A stretch of 64,000 nucleotides of DNA from Lineus longissimus (Eukaryota; Nemertea; Pilidiophora; Heteronemertea; Lineidae), in NCBI RefSeq assembly GCF_910592395.1, contig NC_088314.1, forward strand, positions 5,580,001 to 5,644,000. The letters are read 5' to 3'. Position 1 is the first letter of the stretch. Every line of letters starts with the position of its first letter. Positions 36,201-51,200 of this stretch are shown piece by piece. The translations under genes and the position numbers were made by a program. Below the pieces are notes generated by a model. It saw only the letters and a program-made list of their open reading frames with translations. It was not told the origin of the DNA and did no database searches.

Positions 36201-39200
36201 TAAAGGATCTTGACCAAGGCATTAAACGTGAAAGTCTGGAGGAAAAACTTGTTGAGAATGCGCACGTCGTGGAAGAGGAGAGCGAGGATCTTGGCATTGG
36301 CTTCAGCAGGAATCCAGATCTCAGTCGCTCTGTCTACAATCTCAGTGATGCAAACTTATTTTCTGAAGCAGACGATGCCAAGTCTAGTGAGGTGGAGGAA
36401 GAAGTAGTTTGTGCTACAAAGGAGGATATCAACGTTTTAGATAAAGATTGGGAGGATCTCTGTTTATTCCCAACAAAGGGGTCTGTGGAAGATGTTGATG
36501 GTGCTCCTTGTGGCTCAGACTCTGAGAAATCTGATCGGTCCATTCGTGATGAGATCAGCGAGGACATTGCAAGCGTCCATGAGGACCTTGAGAAACTTAT
36601 TGGGAAGATCAACAAAGCAAGCAATACGTCCAAACTTTCAGATCGCATTCCCTCTGAGAGTGAAGTCTGTGATAGTGCCAAGCCAAATGATCTCAAACAA
36701 TCGACATGTGCTGAAAAAGATCTCATTGTTGAAGAACGTGTTTCGTGTGATGTTTTTCGTGGTTTGATGGCCGAAAATGCTGCTGTTTTGCCTGAACTTT
36801 GTGATAAAGAAAGCCCTTGTGATGTTGATCATAAAAGTGAAGACTTGAAATTTGTTGGTGAAGTTAAACATAATCTCAGTAAACCAGATGAGAAAGACCT
36901 GATGAACTCTGGTGGGGATAGTAGTGATCCCGAATCCAAGAAAGGAACTAATCGTAATTTGGTTGCTAACTCTGACTGTGATTACCCAGAAAGCATTTGT
37001 ACTTGTGATGCAATCAAAGATATCGAATGTGCCAAAATCCCCCAAGCTCAGGGTGCTGTAGGAGAGAGGGGTGTGATCTCTTTTACTGAAAATGTTGAGG
37101 GTGGGGAAGTGTGTGCTGTTGGGACTGCTAGCAATGAAGCCGTGTTGCCCGTCGACAAAGAAAGTGAGAAAGTCATCCCAAACATTCAACATGTTGGCTC
37201 TAGTTATGACAGTGAGAAAAACGCAGAGGATTATAGTTTCAATATTGAAAGATTACCTCAAAGATTGCAGGATATTTTCTTTAAACTTGATGAAACAGAG
37301 GAGTTTGATCCGGGAAATTTCGGTGTTGAAAGAGCAGCTGAAAGGCGGAGTCTTGTCAAAGAAATTGACAAGACACATTTCAGAAACATGTCCAACAGGA
37401 ACGACCCCCTGAAGCATTCTTTGGAGAGCTTTTGTGCCAAAGCTGGTGTCTTGAATCTCGCTTTAGGGAGCACCAGAGCAAAATACCTCATGGATCCAGA
37501 ACTTGATGCATTTGATCTGGAACATTCTTTAACCCTCCATGGGCGCGATTCACCAAACTTGAAAAACACAAGTTTTGACAGTGCAATAGATTTTGCTGAT
37601 AATGTTCTATTTTCGCATGGTTTTAACTCTCGCTGTGATAACTACTGTGATAATGATGAGGATTTCCGGTTGGATTCTTACAGTTATAACTTGAATGAGG
37701 AGATTGAGAAGAGGAAGAATGCCGAGGTACTGCTGCAGAAGACCAAGCAGCAACTCAGTAGGAAGGAAGAGCAGTATACCCAGTAAGTACTCGTTAGTTC
37801 ATCCTGAGTGACAAAGATGTAAAAAAAAATTCCCGTAACCATTTTACAAGTTGATTTGTTGGGTCAACATGTCTGGTCAGGTCATAAATCAAAACAAACA
37901 AGAAATACCTTACAAAATCTCATTACGTGATTTTATTGTGGAATCATATATTCATTATGGAATTAGACAGATTACTCTATTAAATGGATTGTAATGTATA
38001 CAATGAAAACAAAGGGGATTAAGTAGGATATTAGTTAGTAATCCATTGTATGGGTATAAGGTTTATCTTGGGTTGATCTAACTTTGATTATGTCTAATAT
38101 CCGAAATAATTTAATTGGGTTTAAATTTAATTGGTTATGTGATTTGAGAAGATTGATTCTTGTGTGGTTTGAGATTTTGTCGGGAGAGTGACATGATTGA
38201 AACTGCAGCCTAATACAGAAATGAGTAAAAACATAGTTTGAGGATAATAGAATAATATACTTGACTAGAACCAGTAGATCCATCATTTATGTATTTCCTC
38301 ATTGCAGAGAGCTTGATGCAAAGCAAAAGACAGAACTTGGTATGCGGAACCTGCAGATGGAACTCCGCTCTAAGGAGTCCCTCATTAAACAGGTACGACC
38401 ATAAAGTCACACGCAAAGTATTGACGACAACTGTATCTCCCCTAAAGTGATATTAAGTAGCTTGGGTCAAGTGATATCCACTTTACTCCATAGCTCAATG
38501 TCTGTGCTGGCTGGTACTGTTTGAGGGCCTCATAACCAAGTTCAATCCCGGGGAAAACCCAGGCGGGTGGATGGTAGGCAGAAGTGGACTCCATACCTCT
38601 GGCTAAATCCAAAAGGGTTATAATGCTGGTAATGGTGATGATGATGTTATGCAGTATTCTTTCAGTTTTATAGTTTATGCCTAATTTTTCAGCTCGAAGA
38701 TGAGAAGAATGAGGCAATTCGTAGCCTTGCCCAGGAGAAACACGCTCGAGCACTTCAGGAGCAGCATAATGAAAAACAAGTCGAAATGCAACAGTCCATA
38801 AACCTTGAAGCCGTAAGACAGACAGGGAAACAAGCTGCCGCATTTGACAAGTTAGAGGAAGCAGATGAAAACATGCGTTCTGTTCGAGAGGCCGCTGACA
38901 AGCTTAAGACGGAGCTGTATGGTACGAAGTTGGAGTTGGATCGTCTGAAGAGCCGCACCAAGGATGACCAGAGGTTGCTGACGACAGAGAATGAGGAGCT
39001 GACTACGAGGATAGAGGACCTCAAGCATGATATTGTAAGTACATGTAGAGTTCTTCATCAGTTCAGCTCTTGGGCGAACTTTGGCTGGAATCTTGGGGTG
39101 TTCTTTCACTGGTGGTTTCAGATGTTGGGTGGGTAGTGTCTCCTGCCAATTTACAATTACAAGGTTGCTCATATCTCCATTCTTTCCTCTTCAGAAACTC

Positions 39201-42200
39201 AATGAAGAAGCCCTTGCTCACGCATCCATGCAATACACCACTCAGCTCAACAGCCTGAAGACGGAGAATAGCTTGCTTTCATCCAGCCTGGACAAGGAGA
39301 GGGTGGCTAAGGACAAATTGGATAGTGAGGTTAGTAGCTTTGAAATTAGGTCATTTCGAGAGGAAGATTTGTGTTCTCTGAAAGTTCAAAGATCTTTCTG
39401 AAGTAAGGGGGTCCATGCCCGACTTATATGGAAGTATGATTTGAGTAATTCCAGTAATTCGCTGAACAAGAACACAATTTACAAAAATGTTTTGTTGTGG
39501 CATTAGACACTTTGAATTATTCTGCTATTCTTGGTATTTCCAGTTGGAATCCCTGCGCACACGGTACAATCATGCCTCCAATGAGTTAGAGAGGGCCCAA
39601 ATGGCCCGCACCGAACTGGAGCGCAACATCCAGCGGGAGCGTGAGGAATGGAACCGGTCAATGGATCGAAAGGACCAGGAGATGAACGCTCTCAAGGATA
39701 CCAACCAGTCTCTGTACCAGAGGGTCGGCATTGCGGAGACCAAACTTGGTGCTGTGGAGAATGAGGTGAGACTGGAAATGATCATTTCTGTTTTGAAGTT
39801 TGCGATGAACTGTGGAGTCAGTCCTTTGTTAACTGTTATTGTTTTCATTTTTGTGTGGGCACAAAAAAGGGGGCACATTGAATTGGTATTTGGTCAGAAT
39901 TTTATTCCGGTTAAAACATTTTGTTCATCCCTTTCATGTCCAATCTGATGGTTGATTTTCAGAAACGGGAATCAGACAAACATCTTACAAGAATGGTACC
40001 AACAATATTTTGCAACCTCCCACGTCTGTCTTCCTTCAAAAGATTCATTTTGTTCCATTTGTTTAAAGTGTTCAAAATTGTGTGATGGTTTTGGAAGCAC
40101 TGGCACCTACAAGTACCTACTTGGCTGTGGTCATCCTCATGAAGTATTTGCTGGACTTCACTATGGGGTCATGTCTCAGTTTATTCCTGCTGTCATAAAT
40201 TACCGTCTTTAAGATTACTCGAAAGTCACCCTCTACCCAAAATATCTCACTTATTGTTACACTTTTTCAAAGTTGACCCACACAACACCACACTCATGTT
40301 GATGTTACACATTTATTCTGACGCTTTTGTAGTTCCCCAAGCAGTTATCCCTGGATGAGACCATGGATCAGAGTGAAGTCATTTTCCTTCTTACTCACTA
40401 TAAGAGAGTTCTAAAATCTGTAAATCACAGGTCAGGATACGCCAGAATAAAAAAGTACCCAGCTTCATCCTCCTTTGTTCAGGTATCTAATTCTGAGTCA
40501 TCCTATTTCAGTTGAGTGTTGCCAATACCTCATTACTGGAGAGAACTGCCATCCTGACCAACTTACAACGTGAGGTGGACCAGAGGCGGAGCTCACATGA
40601 CAACCAGGAATATGCTCTCAGGAAAGAAAAGGAGGACAATGCTAAGCTCCAGGCTCGCTTGGATAGCACTCTTGAAAAGTAAGACTCAAAACCATGGTTT
40701 CTTAACTTGAGTACTCTATCAGTGACTGTCATTCTTCCAGTCAGCTCCAGTGTCTATTCTAAATGTTTGAGATTGCAGTATATGAAATTAAATGATAAAA
40801 ATGGCCCCTGAATTACTCATTCACGATTCAGGCATGAACTCCCCTCTGCAGAATTGGCAGACCTTGACTCACCTTGTAGCGGCATAGATAGAGTTTTGGT
40901 TGGAGGCAGCCAAACAATCATGTTGTTTCAATTTGTCTCTTTTTTCATTCTAGGATGTCCACAGCTCAGCACGAGTGCCTCTCCATGAAGCAAGAGCTGG
41001 ATACCTACCGTAATAGCAGTTCATTGAAAGATAGGGCAGCAATGGACAGCCAGGACAAGTTTGCTGAATTACTCGGCACTATCAGAACAGACTATGACAA
41101 GGTCAGTAAAGGACACTTCCAATTGAATTGAATGGGATTAGTTTTACTTCAACAGAAATCAGCTTTGACACTCCATGAGGGTGGTGACAGGGTTGATGAT
41201 AACTTGAAAGAACCCAGTTCATTAAATCACAGGAAATTCAAATGCATTTCCCGTCTTCATTCAGTTGTTGATCTTCATTTAGATCATAAAGATTTACAGT
41301 ATTTCACTGTTATAAAACATTTTTGTCTTACTCACGTTTAGCCCCAGAAAAAACTCACTTTGAGTGCTCTTGTGCAGCAAAATGTATGTTAACATTTTCA
41401 AGATATCTGCTTTCAAATTTTTGGAATGGTTGTTTTATAATTTGCTTGGTGTTGGAAGAACTGTTGCGGTCAATCCTGTTCTACTTAAAGGGAAAACATC
41501 CTCACCCATACCCAAGCTCTTCTAAAGGGAGTTTTCTGCAGGACTGCACGTCAGCTTCTATTCTTTCTCTCTAAAGTCGCTTACGTCTGGTGGAATGGCC
41601 CTGGTAATTGCTGATACCATATCTGTCTCTGCAGTGTTTTGCCTCTAGGTGCACCCTATCATGATGTATGAAGTAGACAAGATCCAGCCGCTTAATATCT
41701 GATTCCACTGAGGCTCATTCCTAGTCTATGTTTGCCTTAACACAGTAGTTGTTTAAAACATATCTGCAGTTTTTGGGATGGCGCAAGGACCGAGGAACCA
41801 GCCACAACGCCGCTATATAAAAAAATTGGCTGAAAAAGTGGTTAACCTCATCTGTTTCTTTCAGACTCGTATCACCCTTGAAGAAAAGAACAATCACCTT
41901 GTGGAGCAAGTGGAACGTTACAAGGAGGAACTACGAAATGCGGAGATGAAGAGAACAAGTCTCGAGCAAGAGTTACGACAATTGCAACACCAGCATAATG
42001 AGATGGTGAAGAGACTAGCTGTGGCGGAGGTTGGATTGGAGAATGCTAAGCAGGTATGGCCAGAAGTCAAAATCTCAAAAGGTGCGAAATGTGCCTGAGC
42101 TACGTACAGTTTTTGGCAATTACTATGTTGTGGTGTAGGAAAAGACCTTGGAGTAAATTACTGCTTTCCGATCATATCACCTTCCAAATTTCAAAGCTGT

Positions 42201-45200
42201 TACTGTTTCTGTATTTTCAGGCTAAGGTGTCCATTGATGCAGAGAAGGTGAAACTGCGACAAGATGTGGAGCAGTTCCAAGGCAAGCTCGAGTCGGCCCA
42301 CAGCCGCACCCAAGACTACCAGGCCAGGATCACGGAACTGGTCGACCGGTTAGAGCACACTGAAAAAGACACCCAGAAGCAACATGCACAGATGTATGAG
42401 TCTGTAGCTGTAGCAAGCATGGCACAAAAAAACAGGGTAAGGATGAGTGGTTATTTTTCAAATCGATTTCTTGTCAGGGCGTTTATGAAAGAATTTTTAA
42501 GAACATGCAGAATGCGATGTGACTGCTTTGGAATCAAGCCTCAATGCAACAAAGTTTTTGTGATTACAACCGAAATGTTGACATAACCTTTCCAGGACTT
42601 ACATATCACTTTGTGTATAGTGAGCTGATAATCTGTAATCATGTAAAATGTTGGATATTTTGACTTTTTAGGACTATTCGGATACTTTATTATCTGTGTG
42701 TATTCCTTTTTCGTATATTTTATATTTGTTTCCCCCAACCTTGACCACCTGGGTAAAAGAGCTCAAAAAATGTTAACTTGTGTGCTGTGAAAGTCCCTAC
42801 TGACACTCCCCTTGTTGTCCACCATTCAGTGGACTTGTCCATGTCCGATACAGATAGCTTCCTCCAATGTCTTTTCATTTTTAGAGAAATGGGATCAGAA
42901 GTTATGAAAACCATCATTTCCCATACCCTATACCCTTCCGATTTTGTGCTAACTTACATTTTCCCAAAGTTTGATTCTAACAGTGTGTGGATGTGTGGAT
43001 TAAAAGTTCAGGGTAAATTTTGAGACAAAAGAAAATCATGTGGCTTAAAGATATCAGTGTGTTATTGAAATTTGGTGTCTTGACATTCATGTAGATATGG
43101 TTTTCAATGATATTGAAATATATATGCAGCTTAAAACTCCAGGGATAAATAAGACAGTAGAATAATCAAAAATATTGTCTTAAATCCTTATGGTCATGTT
43201 CATGTAGTAACCAAATGGCCGGGCACCAAATTCTATTTTGACACAGAGCTCTATGGTTGCTGTCCTCTTCGATATTGCACCCAAAACCAGGTTGAATGGT
43301 CAAGGGATTGAATGATTCCTGCGTGCATGTGTTTTGATGACCTGTCTTTCCTATCCTAACAGGGCGATCTTGAGGACCTCGTCCACAAACTCGAGATCGA
43401 AAATGCCAAACTCGAATCTTCACTCAAACATGAAATGGAACGAGTAGAAATGCTCCAGAGAGACTTACAGGACTCCAATAAGGTCAGCATTGCAGACACT
43501 TATCTTGTGTAACCCAGTCGGAAGTCTGGGACTTAACATGGCTGAGGGTACGGTAGTTGCAAAAGCTTTAGGGATCGTAGTCTGCTATCTTTCCTACTGA
43601 AGCCACTGTGCCCTCCATCCCTTCCACTTCTATAACTACATGTAAAATTAACTCATCCTTGATGAAAGATATGAATTGGAAAGTTCTGGACTTAGAGTCT
43701 TGAAAATACTTCTCTACTTCTCTGTATGGTAACACGGTCACAGGGGATCTCCACACTTGACCACAATTTTGTCTAATGCCACTGACTGAGATTCCTGTCA
43801 ACACTAAATCTACGTACATGCAAATCTATGCTAACTGTCAGATGCTTTTCTCAGTCTTATACTTATTAGACTTAGAATTAGAATTAGACTTCAGTCAGGA
43901 TAAGACTCACCAAGGATTTCCAATTAGAATTCGTGAAGCCTTTAGCACATGCTTCTATAGAGTGAGTGGCGGCGCCATCTTTATGCACATATTAGGTTCT
44001 TGCTATCAGGTGCTTGATTATCGGCTTTTGCAGGTGCGGGACACCCTGGAGAGTGTTGTGACAAATCTCCGCGGAACAAACGTCACATTAGAGGACAAAC
44101 TCCATGTAAGTTACAGACGATGCGCTCCAGTCTCATTGTAATACATTACTTTCATCTGCACTCAGCCCTTTGTTCCTGCTCTCTTTATTGTTTAGACCTA
44201 CACTCTTTCAGGCATCTTTGAGTTTACTTTGTTGGAAGGTTGTTTGATATCAATACCCTGCTGATTAATTCCCCGGGATTATTTCTAGAACTGCTTTGTT
44301 AATCTCCGTCTCACCCAACAGTGTAGTTAGCTTTAGCCTAAAAATACTTAATCACTATTTACCGGCCCTTATAGTGTAACCAATGATTATGAAATATCCT
44401 AAATATTTCTTTATAAATTAATATTTCCACTCTCATACTTAGTTTATAAAATGACAGTTACAGTCATTCCATGTGCTGTGACCTTCTTACATTTTATTTC
44501 TGCTCGGAGTACGAACTGGAATATTTCAACAACATATCACATTCAGAATAGAGTCGCATAGATTTTCTCAGCAAATTCACATTCACCAAATAATGGACAA
44601 TTTTCATATTTCAGGAGGAGACTGCCCACAGATCCATGTTTGCACAGGAAGCAGAAGATTCCCGAGGATTATGGGAGACAGAGGTTAAATCGCGATCGAA
44701 ACTCGGTTTGCGGGTGAGTTTATTGCGCCTTGAATAACGATGCTGCCAAAGGGTTTTAACAGAAGAAGAGCAGACTCTGACGAACATATTTTGAATAAGG
44801 AACCTGGTCATGCCTTCATATCTCTCGTATCCCCAATGCAACTGTCTTTTTGCTAACTAGTGTGTAAGGTACGACAATTGCCTCTCTACTGTGTCCATTT
44901 TTACATCCTTGGAAATCACAGATGCAGCAGTACAGCTGGGTTAGTTATTTGTGTCATACTGTTTAAGAATTCTTGAGGCAGATGGGGTCCTTTCTTCTGG
45001 AGTGGGATGTAACGAAAATAATCCTGCATGTAAACTAACATGTTGATAAAATAGAAATACAGGAGTTGGGTCTTGAAGTGTGTAACTCAAAATCGGCTGT
45101 CCATCCAAGTTGTGGCTTTATTGTTTGACCTGATTCATAATTTCCTAACAGCATGTACTCCATATTGAGATGTTAGTTGTTAGTGCACGAAAATGCATTT

Positions 45201-48200
45201 GGCAAGAAAAAAAACCCTGTGTATTCGATTGAATATTTCTTTGGTACTGACGAATGTAACTTCCCAGACTGGAGGGTCAGCAACTTGAACATTAGGGGTA
45301 AAATTATTGGAGTTTACATGTATTAAATGGTTAGCCTGATTGGTTAAAGTCGATATGTCTAGTCCTGCACAAGGGTGTGCAAAAGTTAATGGGTAACATT
45401 TCTTATAGGACGAGGAAAATAATGAGTTTCATCCTGTTGATGAAACGGATGGCGGTCCTATGGGAGATGACCAGGACGTAAGTCTGGTAGAATCCACAGA
45501 ATGCTTCTAATGCTTTTGAATGCTTTTAGCATGCCTGGGTGTAAATACTTTTATTATTCAACCATGGCTCTTATAACTGTATATCACTTGGCCTCCTCGT
45601 CCTGAAAATGTTTGGACTGTGTCTATTTTTTTGTGGATCGCCCAAAATTCTAAGTGAGTTCAGTGAGGTTGATGATATAGTATGTGGTGGTGGAGTGCTC
45701 CTGACAACATGAGACCATCAAGAAAATCACAAAACATTCATTAATCAAAATGTTAGTGTATTTTTTCTACTCTTTAGAACTAACCCAAATATAAAAAATA
45801 ACTTTATAACAATTTCAATGCTCTGCCGCTCCTTTGACTACACTATATCTTGTAAGATAGCTAGTGCTTGTAAAAATTTGTTCACTGTCACTTTATCAGA
45901 ATTTGCGTTTTCACTCAAATGACTGGTCAGAACTTAGAAACCAATTTGATTGAACTAAGTTAGACATTTGAATGCTGTGCCTGCTTTGCATGCATGTTTA
46001 AACTGCTCTTAAATAGCTCTATTAGATTTTAGTCATACTTAGCATGATTTCTTGAAAGCGATTTGCATTTCATGGTCTTGGCAATGGCTATCTGTTGAGG
46101 TCAACAGTCTTAGCTGGTCAGTGTGTGTTTGTAGGTTCGAGTCCATTACAGGCTCCTGAGGTCTTCCAATTTCCTTGGCATAGACACCAGATACCATGGA
46201 CCACTGCTAACTGTCCCATCCAACAGATGGAAAGAGCTTGGGTTTTTAGGCAGAATGCCTTGGGATCTGAGGTTTGTCAGGTGGACACATTTAGCCATCA
46301 AGCCATCGTGGCTGTCTTAATCACCGTGAAACAGAAGAGAAAGCCATGATGTAATTTCAGCTGGTGAAAGTGGTTGCAATGTTGGGATATCACTGTAACC
46401 AAAAAGGGAAAGGAGGAGTTGGCTTGCTTAGTCAATTCTGGTGTAACTCAAGATATCATGGTTTTGAGTATGGGAAAGTATTGACTGGGGAGGACAGATT
46501 GAGTAAAACACATTGTTGGTCTCTTATTTTGTATTCGTACAAAATCATTTATTCACTTCTTCTCGTTTTAGATTGCCCAGCTGGAGCGCACCAAGCAAGA
46601 ATCTGTAGCGATAGCTGATGAGGAGAAAAGGCGTGCTCGCAAGGCAGCTGAGTTGAAGAAGGTGGCTGAAACCAAGATGGAGGCTCTCCAAGAAAAGTAA
46701 GTGTCTGTTTTAGGCTCAGGGGCCTAAATTAAGAGTGATGCTATAGAAAAGTAATTGGCTTGACAGTAGCCTTTTTTTTCAGTAACAGTTTTGACACCTT
46801 TGTTGTGACTACAGCCAATTACCCTAGTACTCACAGTTAACCCTCATGTGCCATTGATGACTTTGTCGGCCTACACAAGCTGATAAACCAAGCTAGGAGT
46901 ATCAATCAAACTCTGACAGAGCATATATGGAAACACAGTATTAAACTTTGAACTATTTATTCAGGAATGCTTGAGGGGTGCAGAAGGACTTTTAGTCAGT
47001 CCGCTATGTCACTTTGAACATTTACAGCTGGTACACAGAAATTCCAGTCCAGTGGACTCCTCAAAAAAGGAAGTTGGTATTTTCGTGGATTTAATACTGA
47101 ATAGCTAAAAATGTCTGATGTGCTATTGTGGAAGGTTTTATCTGGGGCAGACACCCTCAGTCCTGAGAATGTAGCAAAATATGCATGGGAGAGGGGCAAG
47201 TGTTTGATTGGAGCTGCGGATGAGGATGTGAAGTATGTCTTTTGTGATTTTCCCCTTCTTCCATTTCATCAAAAGTTTGATTTGACTTTTACTGATCTAA
47301 AATGTGTGTGTTTTCCAGGAATACAGACTTGCAGAAAGAAGTAGCAACTCTAAAGGCTCACTTGAAGGCAGCTAAGAAAAGGCTGAGGGTAAGTTCCAAA
47401 TTCCAAATGAGAAGGGCTCAAGTACAGTAGCGTACATTTGTAGGCGTCTGTTCCTCCAATCGGCTTCCCATGTGAGGGTAGAAATTTGTAGTTTGTTCAG
47501 AATATCTGGATTATTCATGTGATTTTCTTCTTTCAGGAGTTGGATTCAGGGGAATCTCGTATCAACACGTTACATTCCGAGTTCGACCGGGAACGCCTCA
47601 TGATGGATGGAACCCTCTCTACTGTCAGAAGACAGGTAAGCCAAGTTTATCATAACAGTAGATGGCCAATTCATCCCAGGATGTGGTCTTGGTAACAACT
47701 GATTTTAGATGTGATTACAAAAGACTTATCATCTAAAAAACTTTTTCCAGATGAATACTGTCATCTCAGTTTTATCGATTCTGATCTTCTTCTTCTTCCT
47801 CCACTTCTGGCACCTCTTCCAACCCACTCACCTATGCCCTTAAGAAATCAATCAGGCCAACCATTCTAGAGTTATCAGCAAAGTTTTAGTGGAGAACTTA
47901 TGACAGTCTTTCAGTTCTACTTTCTTCCCGGGTAATAGAAAACCTCTCTCCTCCACATTTGACATGGACTGTTCCTATAATAACTTTCACCTTGTTTCAT
48001 ATTCTACATGTACTTGTAGTCTACCCAAGTTTACAAATTTTACATTTTCTCCTTGACATTGCTGATATCTCCCACCATATCAACATGCTACTTCCAAGTT
48101 TTTATTCAAAATGGCGTAATGCACTGCGTACCTCCCTGTCTGACCTCTTGCCTTTATTCCTCTATCAAACCCAGTCTGGCAAGGAAGTGAGATGGGTAAG

Positions 48201-51200
48201 TTGGTGTACGGGTAGTTGATATTACCTTCACTTGCTTCATGTTGTGCCATCAGTGTTTTCATCTGGGCTTGGTGTACAATTTACAGCAAACAATCTGTTC
48301 AACAGACTTGAAATAATAGTATTCAAAACTGATAAGATGTGTAAACAAATTATCACAATGTCTCTTTCTTCAGATGGATGATGTCCATTCTCAGCTCCAG
48401 CAAGAAATCGACAAAAAGGAGCAGCTAGAAAGTAAGAACCGTGCCCTGCAGCAGGAGCTCCACTCCCACAAGACGGTGGAGAGGGCCTATCAGAAACTGG
48501 AGAAGGCCAAGAGGAAGTTGGACGAGGAATTTGCCCAGTATAAGGTAGGCGTAGTTGCTTGTATGCTTGGGGTTCATGGTTAAGCCTGCTGCACACAGGT
48601 CATCAAAAAGGGTATTGTCAAAACATTGACTCAAATTTCCTTTGCTGTTGTGAGAAGTTGAGGCCACATGAAACTACCGTAAGGGAATTCTAGTCTAGGT
48701 GTGATTTGCACCCGATTTGATCACCTGTGCACCTTTAGAATTACAATTATCATAGTCATCTTTGGGGCTGAAGATCGATGTCAACTTTGCAATTCATAGA
48801 ATTCATATTAGACTAGGACTAGGAGATAGTCCCCTGGTTGTGCTCAAAAATAGTTCACTTTTCTTACCACTTTGTGACAAAAGTTCATTGATTCCATTAG
48901 ATGCCAGTTGCTAAGGATCCCTTGCTACCAGTAGTTGTCTCTCTAGTAAGTCAGCTTCACAGTGTTGCTTGTGTAAATATGCTAGGAGTAGCAAAAACTG
49001 TTTTTAACACCTTTACACTACCACATTCCTTAATGGACTTTCCTGATTGGACTTCTAATGCATCAACTGGAAGAGTCTAAACTGGAAAGTGGAATGTAAA
49101 GGTTAATCGATGGCCCCCATTTGTTGGAATAGTAACTTGCTTTTACTAAACCAAAGAAATCAAGTTTGCGATTTGATTCACCAGCTTTTTGCTGTAGACA
49201 TAGAAGCATATCAGATGGCAGATGTTGTGTAAATTCCAGTAGTTTTGACATGTAGTGAATACTAACAATCAACAACTTAGATAATGAGGGGAGGGCTTGG
49301 CATAGGTTAACAGCTCTATGCTAGAGAGTGTAATAATCACGTCAAAAGAAATCTTCAAGGTTTGGCATGGCAATGCTGGTGATGGATTTGTAAAATCTGT
49401 CGTCGTGTACTAAAATGTGATTTCCCTGATGTATTCAGGCACATGTGAAAGCTCACTTTGTCGAGCGTGCTGATTTGGAACGAGTGCGCCAGGAGTATGA
49501 GGTCAAAGCCAGGATGGAAGTCAATCACAAATTGGAAGAGGTCAATGCTTACTTAGAGGAACAGGCTCAAGCCAGGGAGAAACTCGACCACATTCGCAGC
49601 AGCAATGAGAATCAGCTCCGTACCGAGTTTGATCGGAAGCAGAAGGAGCTACAGGTTAGATGGCGCCATTGATTATGCATGTCTCGAGAAATTGCATGGT
49701 TATATTTCATACTCTGTCAATTTCTGTTCTTTTTTCCCATCACATGGCATGCCAACGATCCAAATCTAAATGTTAAAGTGAGATACTTATCTCTACTTTC
49801 CCTACTTAGATCCTGAAGTCTGGAATGAAATATTTTCTTTTTATCGTGCATAATATTATCAGTTAACTTGACCTTGTCGGGTCTTCTGTCTCTATACTTA
49901 GCTTGTTTCGTGGGATTTTATAGGGGATCATAAAAGTAGTAAAAGAATGGGATGGATGTATAGTTTAGTTTAGTTTAGTTTAGTGTTGCAGTTTGACTAA
50001 CATTTTTATCACTGATTCCAACCTCTGTAGTTCAGTCTGCTTCTGGTACTTATATACATTTTACTCCTAAAATATTAAGCGTTCTACATGTAGTATAGTA
50101 GTCATGCCCCTCCAGGATTTCTGCTTATTTCAAACGTAATCATGTGCACATTTAATTTCCAGTGCTGGACTGATTCTATAAGTGTAATACAGTATTTAAG
50201 TGTATAGGCATCTGGAGTTCGTTAAGAGTCACAGAGTAAAAAGCTCATAATTTCATGATCTACCCATCATTTCAGGTGACACCGCCGAGCATTTATCAAA
50301 TTGAGAACATTTTGTTTGAACTCTCAATTCTCTTGCCTTACAGGAGGAGTTGACGAAACTGCGTGCTGGCTACCAGGATGTCGTGATGCAGAAGACGACC
50401 AAGGATTCTGAGGTCCAGAAGCTCAAGGATATGTATGACAATGAACAAAAGCTTCGGGAGAAGTTGACGAATCGTTTATTCAAGGCAAATGATGCTGCAG
50501 TGAACACAAAGGCCATGTTATCGTAAGTTTTTGATCAGGAGTTAGACGCACCTAGAATGAGTAGCCAGTCCCTTTTCACCCTCTTTGCGTTTAATTAGCC
50601 AAGTTGAGAGATTAGAGAACTTGCCAACAGACTGATGACTTCAGCCTTTTGTTGACAATGCTGTTCATGGAGGACCAGATTTCAATTCTTTGTACTATTG
50701 CCAAAGGGTCATTGTCAATTAACCACCAATCAAATTCTCATTGCAGATGTAGTTCCGCAGAATAGAATCCACAGGGTTTAGCAACTCTGTACACCCCAGA
50801 GGCCTTGTATTACTCAGTACTCGTTTTCTTTTGTAACAAAAAAGCTCAAACTGAATCTTTCTATTTCAGTCTTGAGCGCCAACGAATGCGAGCATCCAAT
50901 CCAGCATTATTCAATTCAAGTGTAGAGACGAACGGTTTCCTTTCGAGTCCAGTCGGTGCAGGCAAGACAACGCCAAATTTCGGCATGAACAATTCCGATG
51001 GACTGTCTCACAAAATACGCAATGAGCTCAATAGGAGTATCGCCAAACATTTAGAAGCAAGTAAGTAATTTTCTCTTGTACGTTTTAAATTCTTTTTTTC
51101 TTGTCTGGTGTGTTGTTTATGTGGAAGAAAGCTTTGGTCTTGCAGAATTGAAAGTAGGCCTTAATACTGCTGCTAAATTGGCCGCAAATTTTTCAGAAAT

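Noticed and set aside
35734-37569. Long minus-strand ORFs (187, 130, 184 and 103 codons) opposite the giant exon
   Set aside because: Shadows of the coding strand; biased composition and no splice or family evidence.
40331-40376. Possible extra coiled-coil exon after TTTTGTAG
   Set aside because: Open in phase but has no usable donor.
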